A stretch of 64,000 nt of DNA, taken from positions 3,038,001 to 3,102,000 of the forward strand of contig NZ_CP150233.1 of assembly GCF_037974265.1 (NCBI RefSeq), read 5' to 3'. This DNA is from Paenibacillus sp. FSL R5-0623 (GTDB taxonomy: Bacteria; Bacillota; Bacilli; Paenibacillales; Paenibacillaceae). Position 1 is the stretch's first letter, and every line of letters begins with the position of its first letter. Below the pieces are notes generated by a model, which worked only from the letters and a program-made list of their open reading frames with translations, did no database searches and was not told the DNA's origin. Positions 24,297-35,067 of this stretch are shown piece by piece. The position numbers were made by a program, and so were the translations under genes.

Positions 24297-26062
24297 CTGT
24301 AGCAGGATTTATAGGCCGTTTGTTTCGATTCAGGCCTTTGTTATTTGTAATCAACGGATTGTTGTGGTGTATATTTCATTCCTTGCCGTTAGCTATCGGG
24401 ATCGGGATGCAGTGGTTTTTTGATCGGACGACAGCGGGTTCCAATGACTACATGTGGCTTGCTGTGCCGCTCATCTTTATTGCTTTGGTCCGAATGGCAA
24501 GGGTGGGCACATTTTTTGTAGCCTTCTATGCATGGGTTACGTATCTGTATCATGTTCAGGCGATTTTGCGAACCAACATGCTCGCAGCGATCATGCGCTG
24601 GCCGGGACGTAATCTTCCAGCTTCACCAGGGGAAGCGATGAGTCGCTTTCGGGATGATGTGGATGAAGTCGTCGAGTATGTAGAATCATGGGTAGACTTC
24701 TGGGGACGGCTTGTATTTGCTGTTGTGTCCATCGTCATTATGGCAAACATTAATTGGCAGATCACATTGGTTGCCGTGTTACCATTGGTGGTCGTGACCT
24801 TACTCAACAACCTGTCCGGGAATCGGGCTCGGAAGTATGCACAGGTTAATCGCGAAGCGACTGGGCGTATTACCAGTTTTATTGCGGAAACGTTTGGAGC
24901 CGTTCAAGCCTTGAAACTGGGTCAGGCCGAAGAGAATGTCTCTACACGTTTTAACCAGTTGAATGAAGATCGTCGCCAGGCTGCACTCCGAGACAATTTG
25001 TTCAAGCAGTGGATGAGATCAATGAATCAGCATGTTCTAAGTATCTGTACCGGACTGATTCTACTGATGTGTGCAGCTGAGATGAAAGCAGGGAACTTTA
25101 CCGTAGGTGATTTTGCCTTATTCACCAGTTATCTGGCCAATATCGGATTTAGCATTTCACTGTTTGGTTATATGGTATTTCAGCACAAAAGGCTCAAGGT
25201 ATCCTATGATCGTATGCGTAAGCTATTCCGCCCAGGGGAAGAAGACCAGATCATGGATTCGAGGGAAATCTATCTGTATGAAGATCCACCGGAGCTTGTA
25301 AGTGAACAGAGGGACCCTAAGGAGAAGTTGCAATCTCTTGAGGTGAATAAGCTGACTTATCAATATCCGAATTCTGCAAATGGCATACAAGAGATCAGTT
25401 TCCGTTTGAAACGCGGACAATTTCTGGTCATTACGGGACGGATCGGGTCAGGTAAATCAACGCTGGTACGAACACTTCTTGGACTGTTACCCAAGCAAAA
25501 AGGGGACATTCATTGGAATGGAGCAGCTGTTGATCCAGCCACATTTCTGATGCCGCCTAGAGCCGCGTATACCCCGCAAGTGCCGAGATTGTTCAGTGAT
25601 ACGTTGAAAGAAAATATCGTCCAGGGCAAACAGGGGAACACCGAGCAAGCCCTTGAAAAAGCCATTCGTCTGGCTGTGATGGAGAAGGATATCAAACATC
25701 TGGATCAGGGGCTTGAGACCCCGGTTGGTCCAAGAGGGGTGATGCTGTCAGGCGGGCAGATTCAGCGCGCGGCCACAGGACGCATGTTAATGACGGAGGC
25801 GGACCTGTTTATCTTTGATGACCTGTCCAGTGCACTGGATGTGGAGACAGAACAACAAGTATGGGAAGGGCTGTTCCAAGAGCCGGATGTCACCTGCATC
25901 GCAGTTTCTCACCGCAGGGCAGCACTTTCCAAAGCAGATCACATTATCGTGATGAAAGATGGACGCATTGAAGCCGAGGGAAGCTTGTCCGAATTGCTTG
26001 CCACCAATGAAGAGATGCAGTTATTGTGGCAAGGAGAACAAACTCCCGCCAAAGTCGGATAG
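24293..26062 (+). CDS. ABC exporter half-transporter, subunit 2
   Basis: 589 aa; ATGA overlap with subunit 1. Six-helix exporter domain (about 15-310), NBD (about 350-580): Walker A GRIGSGKST, signature LSGGQIQ (canonical), Walker B LFIFDDLSS in which the catalytic glutamate is replaced by aspartate. Paired with subunit 1 this gives one normal ATP site (subunit 1 Walker motifs plus subunit 2 signature) and one degenerate site, the known asymmetry of heterodimeric exporters. Substrate unknown. Confidence 0.9.
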   Translation: MTVAGFIGRLFRFRPLLFVINGLLWCIFHSLPLAIGIGMQWFFDRTTAGSNDYMWLAVPLIFIALVRMARVGTFFVAFYAWVTYLYHVQAILRTNMLAAIMRWPGRNLPASPGEAMSRFRDDVDEVVEYVESWVDFWGRLVFAVVSIVIMANINWQITLVAVLPLVVVTLLNNLSGNRARKYAQVNREATGRITSFIAETFGAVQALKLGQAEENVSTRFNQLNEDRRQAALRDNLFKQWMRSMNQHVLSICTGLILLMCAAEMKAGNFTVGDFALFTSYLANIGFSISLFGYMVFQHKRLKVSYDRMRKLFRPGEEDQIMDSREIYLYEDPPELVSEQRDPKEKLQSLEVNKLTYQYPNSANGIQEISFRLKRGQFLVITGRIGSGKSTLVRTLLGLLPKQKGDIHWNGAAVDPATFLMPPRAAYTPQVPRLFSDTLKENIVQGKQGNTEQALEKAIRLAVMEKDIKHLDQGLETPVGPRGVMLSGGQIQRAATGRMLMTEADLFIFDDLSSALDVETEQQVWEGLFQEPDVTCIAVSHRRAALSKADHIIVMKDGRIEAEGSLSELLATNEEMQLLWQGEQTPAKVG

Positions 26063-26095
26063 CTTTGAAAATTTGGAAAAGATAATAAGAAAGCA

Positions 26096-26147
26096 AAAAA
26101 GCCTTACAGACGACTCCTTGAAAGAGTACAGTCTGTAAGGCTTTTTA
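26096..26147. terminator. Terminator after the ABC exporter operon
   Basis: 16-bp stem AAAAAGCCTTACAGAC / GTCTGTAAGGCTTTTT with an inner ACTC/GAGT hairpin; T-run right and A-run left, serving convergent ctaB as well. Confidence 0.9.
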
Positions 26148-26178
26148 TCGTTATATCGAGTGGAAAGATGGAATATTT

Positions 26179-27108
26179 TTATCTCATCATTTGAGCAATC
26201 AAGGAATACGCAATGATGACCAGGAAGATAATAGTGATATGGTTAATGGAGAAGATAAACATCCGTTTGGACCATTTCTCTGTTTCTTTCTTATCAAAGG
26301 TAGCCACACTAAGAATGAGCCAAGCCAAGCTAACCAGAAATGCCGTAATAGCGACAAATGGACTCATCGGCCAGAATAAAAAGCTGGAGATCAGTAACAG
26401 TACCAGATACACATTTGTCTGAATGTAAGTCCGTCTGATGCCTTTAACAACGGGTAGCATGGGAACACCAGCAGCTTTGTACTCGTCAAAACGACGAATC
26501 GCAATCCCGTAGAAGTGAGGCATTTGCCATAAGAGCATCGTAACAACCAATGCCCAGATCTCGAAATGACCCAGTTCCGGTGAAATGGCTGCCCAACCGA
26601 TGAGCGGAGGCACAGCACCCGAAAGACTTCCCACTTCCGTGTTGTAGATCGTTGTACGTTTGGTCCACATCGTGTAAGGGAACACGTAAAGCAACAGACC
26701 CAAAATACCGAATACAGCAGCGGATGGGGAAGCGATGTACAACATGATGCCCCCGATGATGGTGATTGCAATACCGAGAATCAGACCCGACTTGGTATCT
26801 ACGCGTCCCGTAACGGTAGGACGTTTCTTCGTACGTTCCATGATCGCGTCAATATCACGATCATACAAGTTGTTAAACACCCCTGCAGCTCCAATAATGA
26901 GAGAAGACCCAATAAAGGAAAGGATGATTGGTACAATATTAGCTAAGATTGAAGCATCAAATACATATAAAGCCAAACTTAAACCCGCAAACATGGCGAT
27001 CAGGTTGGACTTGATGATTCCGATTTTGATCGTATCGAAGAAAACTTTCGGAATCGAGCTATACTCCAGGCTGATATTGGTCTGTGAACCATTGTTCAAT
27101 GTTTTCAA
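26179..27108 (-). CDS. ctaB: Protoheme IX farnesyltransferase
   Basis: 309 aa, nine or so hydrophobic helices, UbiA-type prenyltransferase. First aspartate-rich motif NLYDRDIDAIMERTKKRP near residue 80 and the second acidic loop around RRFDEYKAAGVPMLP. Converts heme B to heme O with farnesyl diphosphate for cytochrome oxidase. Monocistronic here, without the cta operon beside it, which is common for a second or relocated copy. The 460-bp gap upstream holds its promoter. Confidence 0.93.
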   Translation of the reverse strand: MKTLNNGSQTNISLEYSSIPKVFFDTIKIGIIKSNLIAMFAGLSLALYVFDASILANIVPIILSFIGSSLIIGAAGVFNNLYDRDIDAIMERTKKRPTVTGRVDTKSGLILGIAITIIGGIMLYIASPSAAVFGILGLLLYVFPYTMWTKRTTIYNTEVGSLSGAVPPLIGWAAISPELGHFEIWALVVTMLLWQMPHFYGIAIRRFDEYKAAGVPMLPVVKGIRRTYIQTNVYLVLLLISSFLFWPMSPFVAITAFLVSLAWLILSVATFDKKETEKWSKRMFIFSINHITIIFLVIIAYSLIAQMMR

Positions 27109-27568
27109 GAACTCACTTCCTATATCTATACTTATATATTATGTCGCTATTATACCATTCAATACACTGTGTGATTTAATTAACGTTTTAGTATTTAAAA
27201 TAATGTCATTTGATTGTGAACAATTTAAAAACAAGGTTTTTTTTAATTGTTAAATAATTATTTCTGTGTTACAGGAGAAAATCGAAAAATCCGGGTAAAC
27301 CAACGATGTGAAACTTGCTCTGTCATTGTAGTGTAAGTGTAAATAATCTTTTATTCAACTCACACAGGCTGGATTGAAGAAAGTATTTAAAGATATATGT
27401 TGCAAAATGCTTAGGTTTTGTTTATTGTAGATATAAGATATCTTTAATAGTTTTATTAAAATATGTTCTGATATCTTGTAAATCTCCAATATTACTTTCT
27501 TAAGCGAAAGTGGAGGTTATTTTTAAAAGTCAATTAGAGATATTAAATGTCTGGAAAGGGTGTATAAT
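27109..27568. other. Intergenic region between ctaB and thioredoxin-reductase-like gene
   Basis: AT-rich gap with divergent promoters implied. It contains a decayed copy of the dispersed repeat (27274-27360), two AAGATATC/GATATCTT sites at about 27433-27446 and 27469-27480 that could be an operator pair, and a small ACTTTC/GAAAGT hairpin at 27492-27509. No ORF with coding character. Confidence 0.6.
27274..27360 (+). repeat. Dispersed repeat, copy C (3' half only, decayed)
   Basis: Aligns with the 3' half of copy A: AATCGAAAAATCCGGG, then TCTGTCATTGTAGTG and GTAAATAATC in the same order and spacing as AATCAAAAAATCTGGGG, TCTGTCATCGAAGTG and GTAAATATTC near 4001-4070. The 5' hairpins are missing. 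Same strand and also upstream of a + strand gene. Confidence 0.55.
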
Positions 27569-28498
27569 GTGAGTAATATGAATCAACTTTTGGATGTACT
27601 TATTATTGGTGGAGGACCAGCGGGGCTTAATGCAGCCCTAGTACTTGGCAGGGCCCGAAAGAACGTTGTGGTCATTGATGATGAGACACCGCGTAACTGG
27701 GTTACAAGGGAGACTCATGGGTTTGTGACAAGAGATGGGGCAAGTCCACGTGAATTCCGGAAAGCCGCCAAAGAACAGATTGCAGCTTATCCTTCAGTTC
27801 AATTTGCATCCGATACGGCAACGGAGATAACAGGTAGCGATGGTGATTTTGTAGTTAAGACTACTCAGGGGGTAAGCTATCGCACGAAAAAGATTTTGTT
27901 TGCGGTAGGTAAGAAAGACCTTCCCTTGAATATTAACGGATTAACAGAAGTTTACGGTAAAAGTGCGTTTGTGTGTCCATATTGTGATGGATGGGAGTTA
28001 AGAGAGCAATCGCTGGTCATCATCGTTAGTGGAGTTAACGCATTACATATGGCAAAAGTCATATCCGGCTGGACAGAACGTTATACGATCTGTACGAATG
28101 GATCAGATTCCTTAACCGATGAGCACCGTGAAGAGCTGAAGCAGCATCATGTTACTGTATTCGATGCACCGATTCAATCCATTGACTCTGAAGAAGGGAT
28201 GGTACAGCAAGTTGTACTACAGGACGGTACTGCGATTCCATGTACAGGGGTTTTCTTCCAACCGAAACTGTTTACCGGATCAGAACTGCCAAAGGCCATC
28301 GGTTGTGAAATTTCAGAGTTGGGAACGGTTATCGTTGATGCTTCCGGCAAAACATCTGTAGCGGGTGTATACAGTGCTGGTGATGCAGCATCCGAGATAT
28401 ATCAGGCAATCACGGCTGCGTCTCTGGGGGCATTGTCTGCGGTAAGCATTAATAATGAATTGAATTTCGAGAACTGGGATGGGCCAAGTCATCATTAG
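27569..28498 (+). CDS. Thioredoxin-reductase-like FAD/NAD(P) oxidoreductase
   Basis: 309 aa from GTG 27569 behind GGAAAGGG. FAD-binding loop GGGPAGLNAA near residue 16, redox-active pair C136-PY-C139 (VCPYCDGW), and the C-terminal FAD motif GVYSAGDAA. The central NAD(P)-binding loop reads VSGVNALHMA rather than GGGxSA, a deviation that could change the electron donor or show a bacillithiol-disulfide/ferredoxin-type relative. No thioredoxin gene adjoins it. Cytoplasmic. Confidence 0.85.
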   Translation: MSNMNQLLDVLIIGGGPAGLNAALVLGRARKNVVVIDDETPRNWVTRETHGFVTRDGASPREFRKAAKEQIAAYPSVQFASDTATEITGSDGDFVVKTTQGVSYRTKKILFAVGKKDLPLNINGLTEVYGKSAFVCPYCDGWELREQSLVIIVSGVNALHMAKVISGWTERYTICTNGSDSLTDEHREELKQHHVTVFDAPIQSIDSEEGMVQQVVLQDGTAIPCTGVFFQPKLFTGSELPKAIGCEISELGTVIVDASGKTSVAGVYSAGDAASEIYQAITAASLGALSAVSINNELNFENWDGPSHH

Positions 28499-28660
28499 AA
28501 TAAATTAAAAAGTTTCATAGAATCATAGCGTCATTGCTTCATTCAGTAGGGGATTGCATATGCAATTCTCTATTTGTTGTTATTCAACTTAAACGTTGAA
28601 CGGTTCAAGTGAAAGTTTCCAGCCGGAAGAAAATTTGATATTAAATTTATTATGGTTTAT

Positions 28661-28679
28661 TGTATTATCAAATGATACA
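28661..28679. promoter_or_regulatory. Candidate operator upstream of the P450 gene
   Basis: Near-perfect inverted repeat with arms TGTATTATCA and TGATACA around AA. Located about 120 bp before the P450 start, where CYP102 genes of bacilli carry TetR-family operators. No repressor gene adjoins the gene here. Confidence 0.5.
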
Positions 28680-28794
28680 TTTAACTATCATATATAATTA
28701 TCAAAGGAGAGATCACTTATGAATAAAAGCAGAACAGCCATCATATGGCTAACGAATACCTTGCTTCACGGCGTACAGATAAGAGGTGATCATC

Positions 28795-31700
28795 ATGAGT
28801 GATGCAGCTTACATTCCACAGCCCAAAATGTATGGACCACTTGGCAATCTGCCCTTAATTGATAAAAATAAACCAACGTTGTCGCTAGGTGAGCTGGCTG
28901 AACAGCATGGACCAATATATCGAGTTACCGTTCCCGGTTATTCCGGTTTAATCGTATCTGGGCCAGATCTTGTGGCTGAGTTGTGCGATGTGTCCCGTTT
29001 TGATAAATATGTATACACTGAACTCGAAAATGTACGTGCCTTTGGCGGCGATGGTTTATTTACAAGCAGAACATCGGAGCCCAACTGGAAAAAAGCCCAT
29101 AACATCCTGCTTCCCACCTTCAGCAAACAGGCCATGAAAGGTTATCATCTCATGATGGTTGATATTGCCGAACAATTGATCAACAAGTGGGCACGCCTCA
29201 ATTCCAACGATACGATTGATGTTGCGGATGATATGACACGCCTTACGTTGGATACCATTGGACTATGTGGATTCAATTATCGGTTTAACAGTTTTTACAG
29301 ACAGGACCACAGTCCTTTTATTGAAAGTATGGTTCGGGCTTTAAATGAAGCTATGCAGAAGAGTTCCCGTTTGAAAATTCAGAATCTGCTTATGGTGAAA
29401 ACCAAACGACATTTTCACGAGGATATTCAGACGATGTTCTCTCTGGTAGATCAGATTATAGAGGAACGTAAAGCGAGTTCAGCACCTGAAGAGGTCGACT
29501 TGCTCGCACGTATGTTGAATGGCAAAGATCCGGAGACTGGGGAAATGCTGGATGATGAGAACATACGGTATCAGATTATTACGTTTCTCATTGCCGGACA
29601 TGAAACCACGAGTGGTCTATTATCTTTTGCTCTTTACTTCCTACTGAACAATCCAGAATCGCTTCAAAAGGCGTATGACGAGGTGGATCAGATATTGGTT
29701 AGTGACTCACCACAGTACGAGGAAATTCTTCAGCTTCCATACATTCGCATGATTCTCAGTGAATCGCTTCGTCTATGGCCAACCGCTCCGGGATTTGACG
29801 TATATGCCAAAGAAGACACCGTCATAGGTGGCAAATATCCCTTGAAGAAAGGGGAAAGTTGCAGTATTCTTCTGCCCCAGCTTCACCGTGACAGAGAGGC
29901 CTGGGGAGAGGATGCGGAACTTTTCCGTCCTGAGCGATTTGAAGATACGACGAAAGTGCCTCATCATGCGTATAAACCTTTTGGTAATGGGGAGAGAGCA
30001 TGTATCGGCATGCAGTTTGCTTTATATGAAGCAACACTTGTGCTTGGCATGGTCCTCAAACATTTTGAGCTGATCGATTATAGCAACTATGAGTTGGATG
30101 TTAAACAGACACTGACATTGAAGCCGGGAGACTTCCGGATCCAGGTGAAAGCGCGCGAGGTGTCACAAAAGATGAATAAGTCTACCAAATCTGTGGAAGA
30201 GAAACCTGCTCCTGTTGTTCATATAACAAGTGACAGCCAGAGGGGAGAAATCCTGGCCGTTGAAGCAGATGGTAAGCCTTCGCTCCTGGTGTTATATGGT
30301 TCCAATCTGGGAACGGCAGAAGGCATTGCCCGAGAGCTTGTGGAGAAAGGGCGTTCGTATGGAATCCCAAGTGAAGCAGCCACTCTGGATGAGTGGGTTG
30401 GCCGCATACCTCGCCAAGGTGTCATTCTCATCGTCACTGCTTCGTATAACGGTAAACCTCCGCAAAATGCTACGGCATTTGTAGACTGGTTGAAGGGAAC
30501 AGAGCCAGAGGAAGCTCAGGATGTGAACTATGCCGTTCTGGGCTGTGGAGATCGGAGTTGGTCCGGGACGTACCAGAGCATTCCTCGATGGATAGATGAG
30601 AAGCTTGAAGAATGGGGAGGTAAAAGACTGTTATCCCGCGGTGAAGCAGATGCCGGAGGTGACATGGAGAAACAAGTCGAGGCGTGGCAGCATATGTTGT
30701 GGCCTCAGGTGGTGAATGCTTTGGGGATCAACGCGGAAGTGGTAAAGGTATCCATACCAAGCACAAGCAGACTTCACATGGAGTTTGTCCGCGAGAAAAC
30801 GGATATGCCACTTGCACGAACTTATGATGCCAGCTATGCCACGGTTGTAGTCAATAAAGAGCTTCAGACGCTGGGAAGTGGAAGAAGCACACGTCACATC
30901 GAAGTGTTACTGCCTGAAGGCATGAGTTATAGAGAAGGTGACCATCTCGGCGTGTTGCCTGGCAATCAGAAGCAGAATGTGGATCGGGTACTCACTCGGT
31001 TCGGACTACGTGGGGATATTCAGATCCAATTAACTTCGGACGTCAGCCATCTTACACACCTTCCACTGAACAGACCCGTCAAGATTCATGAGTTGCTCAC
31101 TCACTGTGTGGAATTGCAGACACCAGTTTCCAGAACACAGTTGCAGGAGTTAGCTAATCATACGGTATGTCCACCTCATAAGCGTGAACTGGAAGGCATG
31201 TTGGACGAAAACAGCTACAGGGATTATATTCTTGCCAATCGAATCACCATGTTGGACCTGCTAGAAAAGTATGAGGCGTGTGAACTGCCATTCGAAAGGT
31301 TCCTTGAACTATTGCCGCCACTCAAGCCCAGATATTATTCAATATCCAGCTCGCCAAGCCAGAATTCCAAGCAAGCGAGCATAACCGTATCGGTAGTAAG
31401 AGAGCCTGCATGGAGTGGCAAAGGCGAATACCAGGGAGTTGCTTCATCGTATCTCGCCGGTTGTCCATCCGGAGCACGTATTCTGATGTTTGTAAGTAAA
31501 CCTGAATCCGAATTTCATCTGTCCGAAGAGGTTGATGTTCCGATGATCATGGTGGGACCGGGGACGGGGGTTGCACCTTTCAGAGGTTTCCTCCAGGCGA
31601 GAGCTGTCATGAAACAGAGAGGTTTGCCACTGAGTGAAGCGCATTTGTTCTTTGGGTGCAGGAATGAATCAGATTTCATATATCGTCAGGAGCTTGAGCA

Positions 31701-32028
31701 ATACGAAAGGGAAGGGATCATTAAGCTACACACTGCTTTTTCTCGTGCGGATGGCAAGCCCAAAACGTATGTACAGCATCTGATGAAGGAGGATTCCGAA
31801 CAGTTGATTCACATGTTAATGAACAAAGGAAAGCTCTACGTATGCGGGGATGGAAGCCAGATGGCTCCTGCGGTAGAAGAGACTTTGCAGCAAGCATATC
31901 AGGAGGTGCAGGGAGCAACGATGCAGCAAGCGAAAGACTGGCTCATTCAGCTTCAGGCCGAAGGCCGCTATGTGCAAGACGTGTGGGCAGGTAAACGAAC
32001 GGTTGAATCCTCTCAACGTATCTATTAA
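28795..32028 (+). CDS. Self-sufficient cytochrome P450:NADPH-P450 reductase, CYP102 type
   Basis: 1077 aa. P450 domain (about 1-465): I-helix AGHETTSG, K-helix ESLR, heme-binding [10 protein letters not shown] with ligand C403. Reductase part: FMN domain (about 500-640) starting [21 protein letters not shown] domain (about 680-1077) with [18 protein letters not shown] and the terminal DVWAG. ATG 28795 chosen behind AGAGGTG; GTG 28786 lies inside that site. Such fusions hydroxylate mid- to long-chain fatty acids with NADPH in one polypeptide. Single gene with a possible operator upstream. Confidence 0.95.
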   Translation: MSDAAYIPQPKMYGPLGNLPLIDKNKPTLSLGELAEQHGPIYRVTVPGYSGLIVSGPDLVAELCDVSRFDKYVYTELENVRAFGGDGLFTSRTSEPNWKKAHNILLPTFSKQAMKGYHLMMVDIAEQLINKWARLNSNDTIDVADDMTRLTLDTIGLCGFNYRFNSFYRQDHSPFIESMVRALNEAMQKSSRLKIQNLLMVKTKRHFHEDIQTMFSLVDQIIEERKASSAPEEVDLLARMLNGKDPETGEMLDDENIRYQIITFLIAGHETTSGLLSFALYFLLNNPESLQKAYDEVDQILVSDSPQYEEILQLPYIRMILSESLRLWPTAPGFDVYAKEDTVIGGKYPLKKGESCSILLPQLHRDREAWGEDAELFRPERFEDTTKVPHHAYKPFGNGERACIGMQFALYEATLVLGMVLKHFELIDYSNYELDVKQTLTLKPGDFRIQVKAREVSQKMNKSTKSVEEKPAPVVHITSDSQRGEILAVEADGKPSLLVLYGSNLGTAEGIARELVEKGRSYGIPSEAATLDEWVGRIPRQGVILIVTASYNGKPPQNATAFVDWLKGTEPEEAQDVNYAVLGCGDRSWSGTYQSIPRWIDEKLEEWGGKRLLSRGEADAGGDMEKQVEAWQHMLWPQVVNALGINAEVVKVSIPSTSRLHMEFVREKTDMPLARTYDASYATVVVNKELQTLGSGRSTRHIEVLLPEGMSYREGDHLGVLPGNQKQNVDRVLTRFGLRGDIQIQLTSDVSHLTHLPLNRPVKIHELLTHCVELQTPVSRTQLQELANHTVCPPHKRELEGMLDENSYRDYILANRITMLDLLEKYEACELPFERFLELLPPLKPRYYSISSSPSQNSKQASITVSVVREPAWSGKGEYQGVASSYLAGCPSGARILMFVSKPESEFHLSEEVDVPMIMVGPGTGVAPFRGFLQARAVMKQRGLPLSEAHLFFGCRNESDFIYRQELEQYEREGIIKLHTAFSRADGKPKTYVQHLMKEDSEQLIHMLMNKGKLYVCGDGSQMAPAVEETLQQAYQEVQGATMQQAKDWLIQLQAEGRYVQDVWAGKRTVESSQRIY

Positions 32029-32164
32029 AAATTAAAAATGAAAAATGAAAGAGTAGTTCTCATAAATTACATCAAATATTTTCACTATATGACAAATATT
32101 ACATTTTATTGAGGTGTTATTCTATATGATGAAAATGTACTTAAAATACGAAAGGAAGATGAAG

Positions 32165-32479
32165 ATGAAAAAGAAACTTATGGTCGGACTTTTAACTGTC
32201 GTTGCATGTTTCACGCTTGGCTCCACATCTTTTGCGGCTAGTGTACCTTCAACTTCAATCAGTAGTTTACCAGAAAGTACACAAGTAGTACCTTACGCAC
32301 AAAAGTATATAACTTGGCAAATCATTCTACCTAAGTCTCAATTTCCAACGCTTGGTGATATTCCGATGACAGCAAGTTATAATGTTGATCCATATCGGGG
32401 ACAACTTACACTACAATCCGTTGATGGTCAGACAGGTTATACATGGACCGTGACCTACGGAGGTTATGTAACCTATTAA
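32165..32479 (+). CDS. Small secreted protein, unknown family
   Basis: 104 aa from ATG 32165 (AAAGGAAG upstream). A clear signal peptide (MKKKLMVGLLTVVACF...STSFAA, cut near 25) and a mature part of about 79 residues rich in Thr, Tyr and Trp with a beta-strand pattern ending YTWTVTYGGYVTY. No cysteine after the signal peptide. Short mature secreted proteins of this kind can be matrix, adhesion or toxin-like factors; nothing decides here. Follows the P450 gene by 136 bp with its own AT-rich upstream region. Confidence 0.75.
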   Translation: MKKKLMVGLLTVVACFTLGSTSFAASVPSTSISSLPESTQVVPYAQKYITWQIILPKSQFPTLGDIPMTASYNVDPYRGQLTLQSVDGQTGYTWTVTYGGYVTY

Positions 32480-32509
32480 TTAATAATGGAATAATGCTCT
32501 ACTCATCCA

Positions 32510-32560
32510 AAAACAGCCGTTCGATCTGGAGTTCCACATCCAAATCGGCGGCTGTTTTGA
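32510..32560. terminator. Bidirectional terminator between convergent genes
   Basis: AAAACAGCCG / CGGCTGTTTT with additional CGAT/ATCG pairing above it. Confidence 0.85.
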
Positions 32561-32591
32561 TTAGGCGCTTTGTAAGAACGAGTATTGATTC

Positions 32592-34151
<1,560 letters not shown>

Positions 34152-34337
34152 GTTTCTCACTCCTTTTCTCAAAAGTCGAAATTAAGTGTGACTCACACTG
34201 ATGTATGTTTATTCGAAGACAGGGAAAAGTTCCCTACTTTCTCAGAATCAAATGTATAAAAGGTAATAATTAAAAATGAGGATGATATGATGACTCTGAT
34301 ATGAAAATGCTTTCAAATAAATTTGAAATAAAAATGA

Positions 34338-34389
34338 TTGACAGTGCCGATCTGAGCAGGTTTAATTATATAGACCGATTGTTATAATT
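34338..34389 (+). promoter_or_regulatory. Promoter with LmrA/YxaF-type operator
   Basis: TTGACA (34338-34343), 17 bp, TTTAAT (34361-34366). Overlapping the -10 is an inverted repeat AATTATA-TAGACCGATTGT-TATAATT (34364-34389) whose TATAGACCG core matches what I recall of the LmrA/QdoR box of Bacillus subtilis. Fits autorepression of the TetR-family gene. Confidence 0.7.
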
Positions 34390-34410
34390 ATTTGAAGGAA
34401 GTGGCTTTCG

Positions 34411-34998
34411 TTGAGTGAAAAGTCTAATGCTAGAGAGTCTATTGTCAGCACAGCAGCGAGACTGTTTTTTTCACAAGGATATCATGCGACCGGTCTGAAT
34501 CAGATCATCAAAGAGAGTAGTACGCCGAAAGGATCGTTGTATCATTATTTCCCGCAAGGCAAGGAAGAGCTCGCGCACGAGTGTATTCAAAAAGCCAATG
34601 AACATATCCTGCAGACATTTGAGAAAACATTTGCAGCCCATGACAATACGGGGGACGCCATTCAGAGATTTATTCATGATTTGGCTCATGAAACAGAAGC
34701 AGCCGGGTTTACCGGATTTCTGCCATTCAGCTTCTGGGCAGCTGTGGAGACATCGTGTATTAGTCAGCAGTTGCGTATTGCATGTCAGGGTGTATTTGCA
34801 GATTGGCAGGATGTCATTAAGAAACATCTGATTCTGGATGGCGTTGGTGAAGAGAAGGCGCGGGAGACGGCACTTCTGATCATTTCTTTGATGGAGGGAG
34901 CACTGATTATCAGCCTGACGAATCAGGATAAACAGCCTCTGCTGACGGCTGCTGATTATTTGTCGGTTGTGACGAAGAACGCCAAACAGGTTCAATAA
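34411..34998 (+). CDS. TetR-family repressor, LmrA/YxaF type
   Basis: 195 aa, TTG start behind GAAGGAAG. N-terminal HTH with GLNQIIKESSTPKGSLYHYFP, diagnostic for the LmrA/YxaF subgroup, then a helical ligand-binding domain. Precedes a 14-helix MFS exporter by 69 bp, the same order as lmrA-lmrB. Probably represses the pair via the operator overlapping its promoter and is released by an efflux substrate such as lincosamide or flavonoid-like compounds (family knowledge, ligand not shown). Confidence 0.9.
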   Translation: MSEKSNARESIVSTAARLFFSQGYHATGLNQIIKESSTPKGSLYHYFPQGKEELAHECIQKANEHILQTFEKTFAAHDNTGDAIQRFIHDLAHETEAAGFTGFLPFSFWAAVETSCISQQLRIACQGVFADWQDVIKKHLILDGVGEEKARETALLIISLMEGALIISLTNQDKQPLLTAADYLSVVTKNAKQVQ

Positions 34999-35067
34999 TT
35001 TATACCAAGAGACAGAGAAAAAGAAAGTTCGATATTGTTTGAGGAGGATGGGATCGTGGAGGTTTCC

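Noticed and set aside
26735..27253. 172-codon frame antisense to ctaB
   Set aside because: Shadow of a well-conserved membrane protein gene; no recognisable domain.
28720..28755. Short ribosome-site-led frame before the P450 gene
   Set aside because: AAAGGAGAG precedes an ATG but the frame closes after about ten codons; too short to support as a gene without comparison.
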